Of a stretch of 25,306 bases of DNA, positions 16,941 to 23,813 are shown one piece after another. The translations under genes and the position numbers were made by a program. Under the pieces are notes generated by a model. That model made no database searches and was not told where the DNA came from. It was given only the letters and a program-made list of their open reading frames with translations. Source of the stretch: Myxococcales bacterium (GTDB lineage: Bacteria; Myxococcota; Polyangia; Fen-1088); NCBI GenBank assembly GCA_003155465.1, contig PMCR01000106.1:1-25306 (forward strand). The letters are read 5' to 3'. Every line of letters starts with the position of its first letter. Within the stretch, counting starts at the first letter, position 1.

Positions 16941-17912
16941 CTACAGGACATTCGCGCAGAATGCTTTGGCTTGCAAACCATCGCCGCCGCCCCAGATCTC
17001 GAACCCGCCGAAGATGACACTGAGGTACATGCTGTTCGTGATGCCGTAGCCCTTGGTGACCGCATCCCTGATGACGCCGTTGAGATCGTAGGCCAGTTTC
17101 TCCAGGGGCGTGGTGCTCACGTAGGAGATGCACGGCGGATTGGTGCGGTCGACCCAAACGTCCCAGGTCCCCGGAAGGCCACTGACCGCCTGGCCGGGAT
17201 ACGCATTCGATCCGCGGGGCTGGCGATTGGTTGGCTTGAAAAGCCACACCATAAGATAGGCCCCGCCCAGCCCTGGGGTGCTTTGGCTGGTGGTCAGGGG
17301 GGTGCCCGTCGAAGTGAACCACACGTCGTAGGCAACGTTGTAGTTGGCGTATCCCTTGCTGTTCGCGTTGGTCGAAAGGACAGTGTAGACGCTCTTCAAG
17401 GCCGACACCTGCTTGGGCAGATTGCTGCCTTGGCTGGTATAGCCGGCGTATGAGCCAATGAAGAAAGACGGGTAGCCCGCCGGGCTGTTGTCGGTCGAAG
17501 CGGCGCCCGCAGGGTTCGCCACCGAGAACGACAGCCCGTCCACGGTCACCGTCTGCTGATTGAACACATGCCACCAGTTGGCCTGCGCCAGGTAGTCCTT
17601 GTCGAGGCCCCACACAGGAACGTGGAAGCGGGCGTTCAACGAGGTCAAGACTTTGCTATCCGACGCAACATCCGTACAGTTTTGGGAGGGCGGCGGACCA
17701 GGGGCAGGGCCCAGGGACGTGCCGCCCGCGCTGGTCGTCCCGCCCGCCGCGTCCGTGCTGCCGCCCGCGCTGGTCGTCCCGCCCGCCGCGTCCGTGCTGC
17801 CGCCCGTGTCAGCGGTGCCGCCCCCACCACCGGGAGAATCCGTGGTGTTACGCGCGCAAGAAGTCAGGATGAGCCCGATGCCCAATCCAATAGTGAACCG
17901 GACTAGACGCAT
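16941..17912 (-). CDS. GH12-like lipoprotein (endoglucanase/xyloglucanase fold), nucleophile position altered
   Basis: This 323-residue lipoprotein has lipobox LTSC (Cys19) and GGAGG 4 nt before the ATG, which settles the start at 17912. A GGTTSAGGSTDAA tether is followed by a beta-jelly-roll domain. YNVAYDVWFTSTGTPLTT, LGGAYLMVWLFKP, GTWDVWVDRTNPPCISYV and VIFGGFEIWGGGDGLQ follow the strand order of GH12 endo-beta-1,4-glucanases. The acid/base Glu is present in GFEIW (Glu305). The nucleophile motif, normally YE[LI]MIWL, reads AYLMVWL here, so Tyr219 stands where Glu is expected by ungapped alignment. It could be an inactive glucan-binding derivative or a divergent subfamily. It is the first gene of a likely operon with the permease. 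Confidence 0.85.
   Translation of the reverse strand: MRLVRFTIGLGIGLILTSCARNTTDSPGGGGGTADTGGSTDAAGGTTSAGGSTDAAGGTTSAGGTSLGPAPGPPPSQNCTDVASDSKVLTSLNARFHVPVWGLDKDYLAQANWWHVFNQQTVTVDGLSFSVANPAGAASTDNSPAGYPSFFIGSYAGYTSQGSNLPKQVSALKSVYTVLSTNANSKGYANYNVAYDVWFTSTGTPLTTSQSTPGLGGAYLMVWLFKPTNRQPRGSNAYPGQAVSGLPGTWDVWVDRTNPPCISYVSTTPLEKLAYDLNGVIRDAVTKGYGITNSMYLSVIFGGFEIWGGGDGLQAKAFCANVL
17721..17798. repeat. Exact 39-bp tandem duplication in the GH12-like tether
   Basis: Bases 17721-17759 and 17760-17798 are identical. The 13-codon unit encodes the STDAAGGTTSAGG tether repeat, so the duplication lengthens the linker in frame. Perfect identity suggests a recent event. Confidence 0.9.
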
Positions 17913-18021
17913 GTGGCCTCCGAGAGGGACAGTTCCTGGAATCCAGAACGCAGTGAAACCCTGCGCATTGCCCACCGGCCCACCACCCGGGACGGCGTCC
18001 ACAAGCTGAACACCAAGTAGG

Positions 18022-18252
18022 TCAGAGTTTTTCGTCCGGCGGCACCTGAGGGCCGGGGACGATCCCGTCCGGCGGCACCTGAGGGCCGGGGACGATCCCG
18101 GCGATGTCGGGATCCTCGCCCGGCTCTAGAGTGCCGCGTCTGTCACGCTCCTGCTGACGCTGCAGCAAGCGCTCGGCCTTTTCTTTTTGCCATTGCTGGC
18201 GGCTGAGCTCCTTCTTGCGCTTCTCGGCGGCGCTCTTGTTGAATGGCTTCAC
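18022..18252 (-). CDS. Small basic helical protein downstream of the RRM gene
   Basis: This is a 76-residue protein starting at GTG 18252, eight bases past the RRM stop codon. The N-terminal half is a highly charged helix (FNKSAAEKRKKELSRQQWQK and ERLLQRQQERDRR) and the C-terminal half is acidic/proline-rich with DPDIAGIVPGPQVPPD. The last part contains an exact 33-bp duplication giving two copies of GIVPGPQVPPD. A frame extending further upstream to 18384 lies entirely inside the Gly-rich end of the RRM gene in another register and is not believed. The composition suggests an RNA- or ribosome-associated factor made together with the RRM protein, but I do not recognise a named family. The lack of a close Shine-Dalgarno suggests coupling to RRM translation. 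Confidence 0.68.
   Translation of the reverse strand: MKPFNKSAAEKRKKELSRQQWQKEKAERLLQRQQERDRRGTLEPGEDPDIAGIVPGPQVPPDGIVPGPQVPPDEKL
18033..18098. repeat. Exact 33-bp tandem duplication in the small basic gene
   Basis: Bases 18033-18065 are repeated exactly at 18066-18098. The unit encodes 11 residues (GIVPGPQVPPD register), leaving the frame intact. Confidence 0.92.
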
Positions 18253-18259
18253 GGATGGT

Positions 18260-18625
18260 CTACCAACGCTCCCCGCGACCGCCGCCACCGCCGCCCCGCC
18301 CACCGCGGCCGCCCCGCCCACCGCCACCACCACCACCGCCGCCAAATCCACCCCGGCCACCGCCTCCGCCCGCGGATCGCTCACGCGCCTCGTTGACGGT
18401 CAGGGTACGGCCCTGGAAGTCCTTGCCGTTGAGATTCGCAATGGCGGCTTCAGCGCCGGCGTCGGTTGTCATCTCGACAAAGGCGAAGCCGCGTGGCCGC
18501 CCACTTTCCCGATCCATGACCAGCTTGGCCTCGGTCACTTCGTGGCCCGTGCCCGCGAATAGATCATGCAGATCCTGTTCGTTGGCCGAGTAGGGCAGAT
18601 TGCCGACGTAGAGTCTCTTTCCCAT
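18260..18625 (-). CDS. Glycine-rich RRM RNA-binding protein
   Basis: This 121-residue single-RRM protein is of the bacterial/cyanobacterial Rbp type, related to cold-inducible glycine-rich RNA-binding proteins. RNP2 is LYVGNL (residues 5-10) and RNP1 is RGFAFVEM (45-52), both with the aromatic residues that stack on RNA bases. The RRM ends near residue 83 (GRTLTVNEA). A Gly/Arg tail with RGG-like units (GGRGG) follows from about residue 88 to the C-terminus. AAGGAG lies 8 nt before ATG 18625, so the start is secure. It probably acts as an RNA chaperone or post-transcriptional regulator. The small basic gene follows immediately and is probably co-expressed. The 192-bp gap upstream could hold a regulated 5' leader, but I see no defined element in it. 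Confidence 0.95.
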   Translation of the reverse strand: MGKRLYVGNLPYSANEQDLHDLFAGTGHEVTEAKLVMDRESGRPRGFAFVEMTTDAGAEAAIANLNGKDFQGRTLTVNEARERSAGGGGGRGGFGGGGGGGGGRGGRGGRGGGGGGRGERW

Positions 18626-18817
18626 GGGTTCTTCTCCTTGTGCCAGATTCTCATTCTCGGTCGACTACCCAGCAGCGGCTTCGCAAGGAACCCAAGTGGG
18701 CGACGATCAGAGTATTCCGCTTCAAGATGAGCCTGTCGCACGCAAGAGTCCAGACTTTTTTGGCGCACTCGCCTGGCGCTTTCGGGTCACTTCCGTGCCC
18801 AACGTCGCGCCGCGCCG

Positions 18818-19477
18818 TTAGAACCCTCCATCGCGCCGTCGTGCCGGCAGGGGATCGCCGGGCCAAGGCCAGCTCGCGCGTGCCTCGGGCGGCAGGTCGC
18901 CGTGCCGGCGGACGTACTCGGCCACGAAGGCGTGCGTCAGCCGGTTTACATATCCGCCGCCGCGCAAGGGGCCGAAGTCCGCCTGATAGCGTCGCGCGAT
19001 CTCATCAAACAGAGCATCTCGATGCGCCTTTGCACAGATGCTGGCAGCCGCGACCGCCAGGTGAAACGACTCGCCCCTATCACGCGCTTCGAGATGGGGA
19101 TAGCGGGCTGCCAGCGACGAAAACAGGCTGCGTCCGTCCGCGACGACGCGGCCACAGACTGGCGCGCGCTCGATCAGGCGCACGGCGCGCTCTCGCTCAA
19201 GCAGGTTGAGCGCGCCGCGACTGACATACTCGTCGATGGTTTCCACGCTGCAAACCTCCAGGCCGACCCAAGCAGCCAGATTCTCGACGGATTTGCTGAG
19301 CAGCGCGCGCTTGGTTCGCGCAGCGGCGGACGAACCAAATGCCTTGGAATCCCGTACACCTTGCGCCGCCAGCAACCCCGCCGTCTTCTCGTCAAGTGCA
19401 ACGGCCGCAAGCACCATAGGCCCAAGCGCCGGCCCCCGGCCTGCCTCGTCGATGCCGAGGACCAGATTCGTTGTCAT
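18818..19477 (-). CDS. rnhB: Ribonuclease HII
   Basis: It removes RNA primers and single ribonucleotides from DNA-RNA hybrids. The 219-residue product opens with LGIDEAGRGPALGPMV (catalytic Asp10 and Glu11, the DEAGRG motif), followed by RDSK (42-45). VVADGRSLFSSL probably carries the third Asp, and AAASICAKAHRDALF carries the late catalytic Asp region. The motif wording (GPALGPMV) is closer to archaeal/eukaryotic RNase H2 than to the VGRGPLAGPVV of typical bacterial RnhB. The start at ATG 19477 has GGGAGG about 12 nt upstream, inside the end of the preceding gene; a TTG at 19498 is less likely. It is 7 bp downstream of the exported-protein gene, so the two share a transcript. Confidence 0.95.
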   Translation of the reverse strand: MTTNLVLGIDEAGRGPALGPMVLAAVALDEKTAGLLAAQGVRDSKAFGSSAAARTKRALLSKSVENLAAWVGLEVCSVETIDEYVSRGALNLLERERAVRLIERAPVCGRVVADGRSLFSSLAARYPHLEARDRGESFHLAVAAASICAKAHRDALFDEIARRYQADFGPLRGGGYVNRLTHAFVAEYVRRHGDLPPEARASWPWPGDPLPARRRDGGF

Positions 19478-19484
19478 CTGCGAC

Positions 19485-20021
19485 TCAGAACCTCCCAAAG
19501 ACTGCCAGGCCTGGGGTAGCCTCCCGTCCAGTCATCATGACGGTCGGACTCCAAGAGAGTGACAGGTTCTTGGCCCTTGGGCCCGTGGAAGAATCTCGCA
19601 GCCCATCCGTCCCGGCTCCACTTCCGAGTACGCCCGGATAATCAGGCTCCGAGGACGGCGGTGACGTAGACGGCGACGGCGTGCGAATCAGGCCCCATAT
19701 TCCATGCACCATCGGGACGACGGGGAAGAGAGCAAGGTACCATATCGCAGCACTCCCATTCGCTGAGGCAGCGAGAACGCAGAAGAACGGGATCTGGGGC
19801 GCGGTCAAGCCCACCTCGACCCCATAGTAGCGCCTGGATGGCTGGTGACCGCCGATCGCCATGATGGCGTCGGCCCAGAGGAGAACGCTATCAACAGTTC
19901 CCAATGCCCCGATTGAAACGAGCAGCAGGGTCGAATCGCCTTCTGACATAGCATGCGCGTCCCGCGACACACTACTGGGAGCGAGGACCCCTACCAGTGC
20001 CAGAAGCGCTATCCGTCTCAT
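19485..20021 (-). CDS. Hypothetical exported/membrane protein upstream of rnhB
   Basis: This is a 178-residue protein I do not recognise. It has a signal peptide (MRRIALLALVGVLAP, probable cleavage after DAHA). Two or three hydrophobic segments follow (STLLLVSIGALGTVDSVLLW, VGLTAPQIPFFCVLAASA, AIWYLALFPVVPMVHGIWGL). The C-terminal tail is Ser/Pro-rich and ends LSLSWSPTVMM...PGLAVFGRF. The final beta-strand with terminal Phe resembles an outer-membrane insertion signal, but the preceding hydrophobic helices fit an inner-membrane protein better. ATG 20021 is chosen; a TTG at 20057 would add 12 residues. Its last codons contain the Shine-Dalgarno of rnhB. Confidence 0.72.
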   Translation of the reverse strand: MRRIALLALVGVLAPSSVSRDAHAMSEGDSTLLLVSIGALGTVDSVLLWADAIMAIGGHQPSRRYYGVEVGLTAPQIPFFCVLAASANGSAAIWYLALFPVVPMVHGIWGLIRTPSPSTSPPSSEPDYPGVLGSGAGTDGLRDSSTGPRAKNLSLSWSPTVMMTGREATPGLAVFGRF

Positions 20022-20301
20022 GCGTCTACAAGTTACCTTTCTGGCTGGCCGGTGCAAGAGCGGCCGTTTCGAGGAATGACCTCAAAGCGTCCCTGGGACC
20101 ACTATCGGCGCTGTCGAACATTATTGTCAGATCCCAAAAACAGAGGCCAACTAGCACTACTGATTGAAATTCGGACCGAGCCGGCGCGTCGCGAGGAGGC
20201 CCGGCCGCGACGAGCGCCGAGGGAAGATACTCGACGTATCTGACCGAGAAGCGAGAAAGCGGACGGGCCCCGCAGCAGCGACGGCGACGGGAGAATTTCA
20301 A
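20022..20301. other. Gene-free gap dominated by an inverted-repeat element
   Basis: The 280 bp between the exported-protein gene and the GTPase stop codon contain no credible gene. Most of the gap is occupied by the inverted-repeat element at 20153-20312. The rest (20022-20152) must hold the promoter for the gene ending at 19485; I could not identify a -35/-10 pair. Confidence 0.5.
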
Positions 20302-20312
20302 TCAGTGGTGCT
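20153..20312. repeat. 160-bp MITE-like or structured element with 20-bp terminal inverted repeats
   Basis: agcactactgattgaaattc (20153-20172) is the reverse complement of 20293-20312 except for one mismatch (20158/20307). Inside are a GC-rich hairpin (20182-20193 with 20206-20219, 12 pairs and a 2-nt bulge) and a small perfect hairpin AGATAC/GTATCT (20225-20230/20236-20241). The right arm overlaps the end of the GTPase gene and supplies its last two His codons and TGA. There is no obvious target-site duplication and no coding capacity. It could be a non-autonomous insertion element or a folded 3'-UTR RNA. Confidence 0.72.
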
Positions 20313-22971
20313 CACCCCAGAGACCTTCGATACACCTCCTCAATGCAGCCAGCGGGCCGGCCAGACGAGCATCAATAAGCGCATCGGCCATTGCCTGGCG
20401 AGCTGCCTGCAATGCCAGTTCCGTGCGCGCATTGGCAAAGACCGCACGGACTCTTGCGGCCAGGGGTGCAAACAACTCGGCCTCGACATCGGGCATTCGG
20501 CGCGTGAGTGTCGCAGCCGCGGCCTCGACGTCAGCGCGGGCAGCTGCCCTTGTCAGGTACTGCTGCAGAAAACCCTGGGCCACGCCGCCGGCCAACATGC
20601 CGCGGGCGTAGGCGGCAAACTGGTCCACGGCCGTGGCAATGGGCAGCTCGGGCGCCCCGGCCGCGGCCTCAACCAGGGCCGCCTTGCTCGCCTCGGTCGC
20701 GGCGGTCACCACCTCATCGAGCAGGTCGAGCAGGAATTCCTCGTCGGCCGCCCCACGATGGGCATCGCCGAGAGGCCAGGTGCGCGGCTGCACCATGGCC
20801 AGCGTCTCGGCCGCTGCCCGCCGGAACCCGTCATCCAAGTTCGCCGCCAGATTGAGCCGTTCGCTCGCCAACCTCGCCTTCACGCACGCCTCGCTGGCGT
20901 CCAAGTCGGCGCGGCGACGGACAAGCTGCGCCTTTCCATCGCTGGTCGGACATGCCGCCCGCACCAGTTCGTCCGCTTCGTCCACAAAGCGGGCCAGGGC
21001 GGCACGGGCCGTGTGCTGCTTGAGCGCGTGCGTGTGCTGGAAGAATCGCTCTTGCAGGGCTGCCCGCACAGCCGGCATCCCGCTCTTTTCCAGTCGCGCA
21101 TCGTCGCCGGCGAGTTGGGCGGAAAGCGCATCGCGCGCCGAGAGCGGGACCAGCGCTTCCACCCGGTCGCCCAACGTCGCCCTCACGTGCGCAAGCAGGG
21201 CCGCGACCTCGTCCGCGCCCGCTTGATCCGCCTTGTTGAGCACGCCGAGCACGCGCTTGCCCGCCGCGTGCGCCCGATCAAGGACGCTGCGCTCGCTTGC
21301 CTTGCCCGCCTGGGTCAGGGAAAAGACCCACACGATGGCGTCGGCTTCGACGAGAAATGCACGCGCCACGCGCTCGTGTTCGGGCCGCAGCGAATTGGTT
21401 CCCGGCGTGTCGAGCACCTCGATCTTCTGCAGCACAGGCAAATCGTGGAAGATCTCGACCATGCGCACGGCAGCGGCGGTTGCGTCGTCCAGCCCGGCGA
21501 CGAAGCTTCTGATTTCGGCGTCGCTGTGTTCCTCGACGCGGCCGTCGTGAAAGTGCACGCGCCCCCCGCGTGGGCCAAAACGCAGCACATTGATGCTGGC
21601 GGTGGTGGGCGTGACGCCCACGCGCGCGATCTCGGCGCCGCACAGGGCATTGACGAAAGACGACTTGCCCGCATTGAACTCGCCCATGACCGCGACCAAC
21701 AAGGGGCGATCCATGGCCTCGGCCGCGCGCAGGATTGCAGGAAGCAGCGGCTGCCATTCAGGCGAGCGCGTGGCCAGATCACAGGCGAAGGCAAGCAAGG
21801 CGTGAAGGGTGGTGCCCTGCGGCGGCGCCGGCGGGGCAAGGGCCTGCGCCACGAATCGGCGCGCGGCCTCGGTGAAGACCAGCGGGGCCAGTTCCAGCAA
21901 GTCTGATTCGCGCGCCGTGCGGTCGAGAAACGCAGCCAGACTGGCGCCCAGGCCCAGCTCGGCGACGGACTTCGCCTCGCCGCGCTCCAGGCTTTCCCGC
22001 ACCCGTTCCAGCGCCCCACGATCTTGGGCTGCCAGCCCCAGCCGCACCACGGTCGCGGCGGGCGCCGGCGCGCCCAATTCCGCCTCGCGCAAAGCCGCGG
22101 CCAGCGCCCCGGAAAAGTCACCCGCCGCCTCGGCCAGGGTGCGCCAGGCAGCAAGCACCATCGGATCTTCAGGATTGGCGGACAATGCCTCTGCCGCCAG
22201 GGCCGTGGCCTCCTGCCTGTGCCCACTTCCTGCCAGGCGCTCGGCCAGGGCCGCCTGCACGCGCGCCCTTCCCCGCCCTTGCCATGCAACCTCTGCCAAT
22301 GCGGCGCGCAGCAGGGCTTCGGCCGCCTGGGAATCGGGGCAGGCACGCGTCGCCTCTATGACCAGGTCCGCATCGGCCGCAGAGCCTGGGGCCTTGGCCG
22401 CGACCAGTTCCTGGGCAGCGTGGATGAGCCAGCGCCAGCCGTCGCCTTCCCCTGCGGCCAGCAGGGCGCGGCCTAGATCAGCGGCGATCGAGCGGTCACG
22501 CGGACAAGCCTCGGTCGCCTTGCGCAGTTCGCGCACCCCTTCGCCAAAGCGGCCGGCGCGCATGGCCAGGCGCCCCCGGGCCGCATGCGCGCGACCGCGC
22601 AGGTCAGGCTGCGCCGTGCCGGAGAGCACGCGGCGAAGGGCATCCCGGGCCGGCTCCTCGCGGCCAAGCCGTACCAGGGTCTCGCCCAGGCCCAGCCATC
22701 CGTCCACCGCATCCTTGGCCAGGTTCACCGCCCGGCCATAGGCCTCGACCGCAGCCTCGTCGTGACCACGCCGCCCACGCGCCTCGCCCAGTGCCAGAAA
22801 CACGGCGGGCAACTCCGGATAGTCGTCAGCGAGTCCGAGCAGTCGCGCCTCGGCAATCACTAGCTCGCCCTCGTCCACGCAAGCCAGGGCCTGGGCGATC
22901 TCCTTGCGCACGGCCGCGGGCAAGGATTCGCCGCCGGTCAGGGAAGAGAGGAATTCATCGAGCAGACCCAT
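20302..22971 (-). CDS. TPR-containing dynamin-like GTPase
   Basis: This is an 889-residue large GTPase. Residues ~1-420 are Ala/Leu-rich helical repeats of TPR type (AVEAYGRAVNLAKDAVDGWL, LGRALLAAGEG and similar). The dynamin-family G domain follows: P-loop GEFNAGKSS (Lys436), G2 threonines in TPTTASI, G3 DTPG (Asp521) and G4 NKAD (Asn579). The last ~250 residues are helical with an Arg/Glu-rich stalk and a short hydrophobic stretch (AYARGMLAGGVAQGFLQQYL) that could contact membrane. Bacterial dynamin-like proteins remodel or fuse membranes, and some are tied to envelope stress or phage resistance. ATG 22971 is chosen because MGLLDEFLSSLTGG begins the protein-like sequence; an upstream GTG/TTG extension would run through the preceding gene. 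It begins 20 bp after the DUF5131 stop, so read-through from that gene is likely. The C-terminal two residues and stop come from the inverted repeat. Confidence 0.92.
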   Translation of the reverse strand: MGLLDEFLSSLTGGESLPAAVRKEIAQALACVDEGELVIAEARLLGLADDYPELPAVFLALGEARGRRGHDEAAVEAYGRAVNLAKDAVDGWLGLGETLVRLGREEPARDALRRVLSGTAQPDLRGRAHAARGRLAMRAGRFGEGVRELRKATEACPRDRSIAADLGRALLAAGEGDGWRWLIHAAQELVAAKAPGSAADADLVIEATRACPDSQAAEALLRAALAEVAWQGRGRARVQAALAERLAGSGHRQEATALAAEALSANPEDPMVLAAWRTLAEAAGDFSGALAAALREAELGAPAPAATVVRLGLAAQDRGALERVRESLERGEAKSVAELGLGASLAAFLDRTARESDLLELAPLVFTEAARRFVAQALAPPAPPQGTTLHALLAFACDLATRSPEWQPLLPAILRAAEAMDRPLLVAVMGEFNAGKSSFVNALCGAEIARVGVTPTTASINVLRFGPRGGRVHFHDGRVEEHSDAEIRSFVAGLDDATAAAVRMVEIFHDLPVLQKIEVLDTPGTNSLRPEHERVARAFLVEADAIVWVFSLTQAGKASERSVLDRAHAAGKRVLGVLNKADQAGADEVAALLAHVRATLGDRVEALVPLSARDALSAQLAGDDARLEKSGMPAVRAALQERFFQHTHALKQHTARAALARFVDEADELVRAACPTSDGKAQLVRRRADLDASEACVKARLASERLNLAANLDDGFRRAAAETLAMVQPRTWPLGDAHRGAADEEFLLDLLDEVVTAATEASKAALVEAAAGAPELPIATAVDQFAAYARGMLAGGVAQGFLQQYLTRAAARADVEAAAATLTRRMPDVEAELFAPLAARVRAVFANARTELALQAARQAMADALIDARLAGPLAALRRCIEGLWGEHH

Positions 22972-22991
22972 GGGAAGGCGATCATGGTCGA

Positions 22992-23726
22992 TCAAACATC
23001 TGGCCCTCCCTCGTAGGCCATGGACGGCATCTCGTCCCAGGTTTGGCCATCGAGTTCTCGTCCATTCCGCGACTTCTGGACGCCGCCCCACTGCTTGAAG
23101 AAGAAGGGCACTTTGGCCTTGCGGCACTGCGAGTGGATGGCACGAACCCAATCTTCGTCCATCACCCGGGCGCGCGGGCCGCTTTCGCCCCCGACGATCA
23201 CCCAGTGAATCCCGCGTAGATCCAGCGTGCCCACCGAACCGATCAGCGGCTCGACGCTGAGGAAGCGAACACGCGCAGCCACCTGGCGCAGGTGATCCAC
23301 GCGCCAGCGGTAGTCGGCATTTTCAACGCTGACCCCCATCCAGACGTTGGGTGGGATCTCTGTCCGACCCGCGAATTCAGCCATCCGCTCGGCCCGTTTC
23401 GTCAGCACCTGAAACTGGTGCTGACTCGCCTGCCGCATGGTCTTGAAGACCCGGAAGATGAAGGACGTGGGGAGATCTTCGTGGAACAAGTCGGACATGC
23501 TGTTCACGAAGACACGGCGACTTCGTCGCCAAGACAGCGGCAGACCCAAAGCCTCCTCAACGATCCGAAGGTCGAAGCCCTGTTCAAATGGGTGCCCAGG
23601 CACGCCCCGGAAACGCTCGGAGAAAGTCTCCGCGTAGCAGTTCTTGCAGCCGGCAGAGATCTTCGTGCAGCCACGGACGGGATTCCACGTCGCGCTTGTC
23701 CATTCGATGGCGCTGCGATCACTCAT
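22992..23726 (-). CDS. Three-Cys-motif Gp37/Gp68-family protein (DUF5131)
   Basis: This 244-residue protein belongs to the phage Gp37/Gp68 (DUF5131) family. It starts with IEWTSATWNPVRGCTKISAG and carries the three-Cys motif Cys20-x6-Cys27-x2-Cys30 (GCKNCYAE), which resembles a metal or Fe-S cluster binding site similar to radical-SAM enzymes. Other family blocks are VFVNSMSDLFHEDLP, FQVLTKRAERM, NVWMGVSVEN, FLSVEPLIG and IVGGESGPRAR. The biochemical activity of the family is unknown to me. ATG 23726 begins right at the expected family N-terminus, with no strong Shine-Dalgarno. It is divergent from tcmP, its usual genetic partner, and lies 20 bp upstream of the dynamin-like GTPase. Confidence 0.93.
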   Translation of the reverse strand: MSDRSAIEWTSATWNPVRGCTKISAGCKNCYAETFSERFRGVPGHPFEQGFDLRIVEEALGLPLSWRRSRRVFVNSMSDLFHEDLPTSFIFRVFKTMRQASQHQFQVLTKRAERMAEFAGRTEIPPNVWMGVSVENADYRWRVDHLRQVAARVRFLSVEPLIGSVGTLDLRGIHWVIVGGESGPRARVMDEDWVRAIHSQCRKAKVPFFFKQWGGVQKSRNGRELDGQTWDEMPSMAYEGGPDV

Positions 23727-23746
23727 GGGGATTCCCGTATACCTGA

Positions 23747-23759
23747 ACTATTGTATAGT
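23747..23759. promoter_or_regulatory. 13-bp perfect palindrome in the divergent DUF5131/tcmP promoter
   Basis: ACTAT-TGT-ATAGT is a perfect inverted repeat with a 3-bp spacer. It covers a -10-like TATAGT (23754-23759) for tcmP and, on the other strand, TATACA for the DUF5131 gene. An additional GTATAC lies just upstream (23737-23742 region). The gap between the two start codons is only 87 bp, so a repressor bound here could control both genes. No matching regulator is encoded nearby. Confidence 0.45.
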
Positions 23760-23813
23760 GGCCGCCGTCAGTCAAATGAACTCGCGCCAGCGAGCGAGGC
23801 GAAGGGAAACGGC

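Noticed and set aside
15820..17613. 597-codon minus-strand frame across the MFS and GH12-like genes
   Set aside because: It spans two well-supported genes in another register and has low-complexity His/Gly/Arg content with no recognisable domain.
18253..18384. N-terminal extension of the small basic gene to 18384
   Set aside because: It reads the Gly-rich codons of the RRM gene out of frame, giving an Ala/Val/Gly-rich stretch; the charged protein-like sequence begins only at the GTG at 18252.
18745..18775. T-tract next to a small GGCG/CGCC hairpin between the rnhB and RRM genes
   Set aside because: The T-run precedes the hairpin on the plus strand and becomes an A-run after it on the minus strand, so it cannot be an intrinsic terminator for the minus-strand genes.
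20164..21906. 580-codon plus-strand frame antisense to the GTPase
   Set aside because: It is a GC-biased shadow of the dynamin-like gene: Arg/Gly/His-rich composition, no ribosome site, and it starts inside the inverted-repeat element.
23292..23813. Upstream extension of tcmP by 174 codons
   Set aside because: The extension runs antisense through the DUF5131 gene. ATG 23814 has a good Shine-Dalgarno and begins at the usual TcmP N-terminus.
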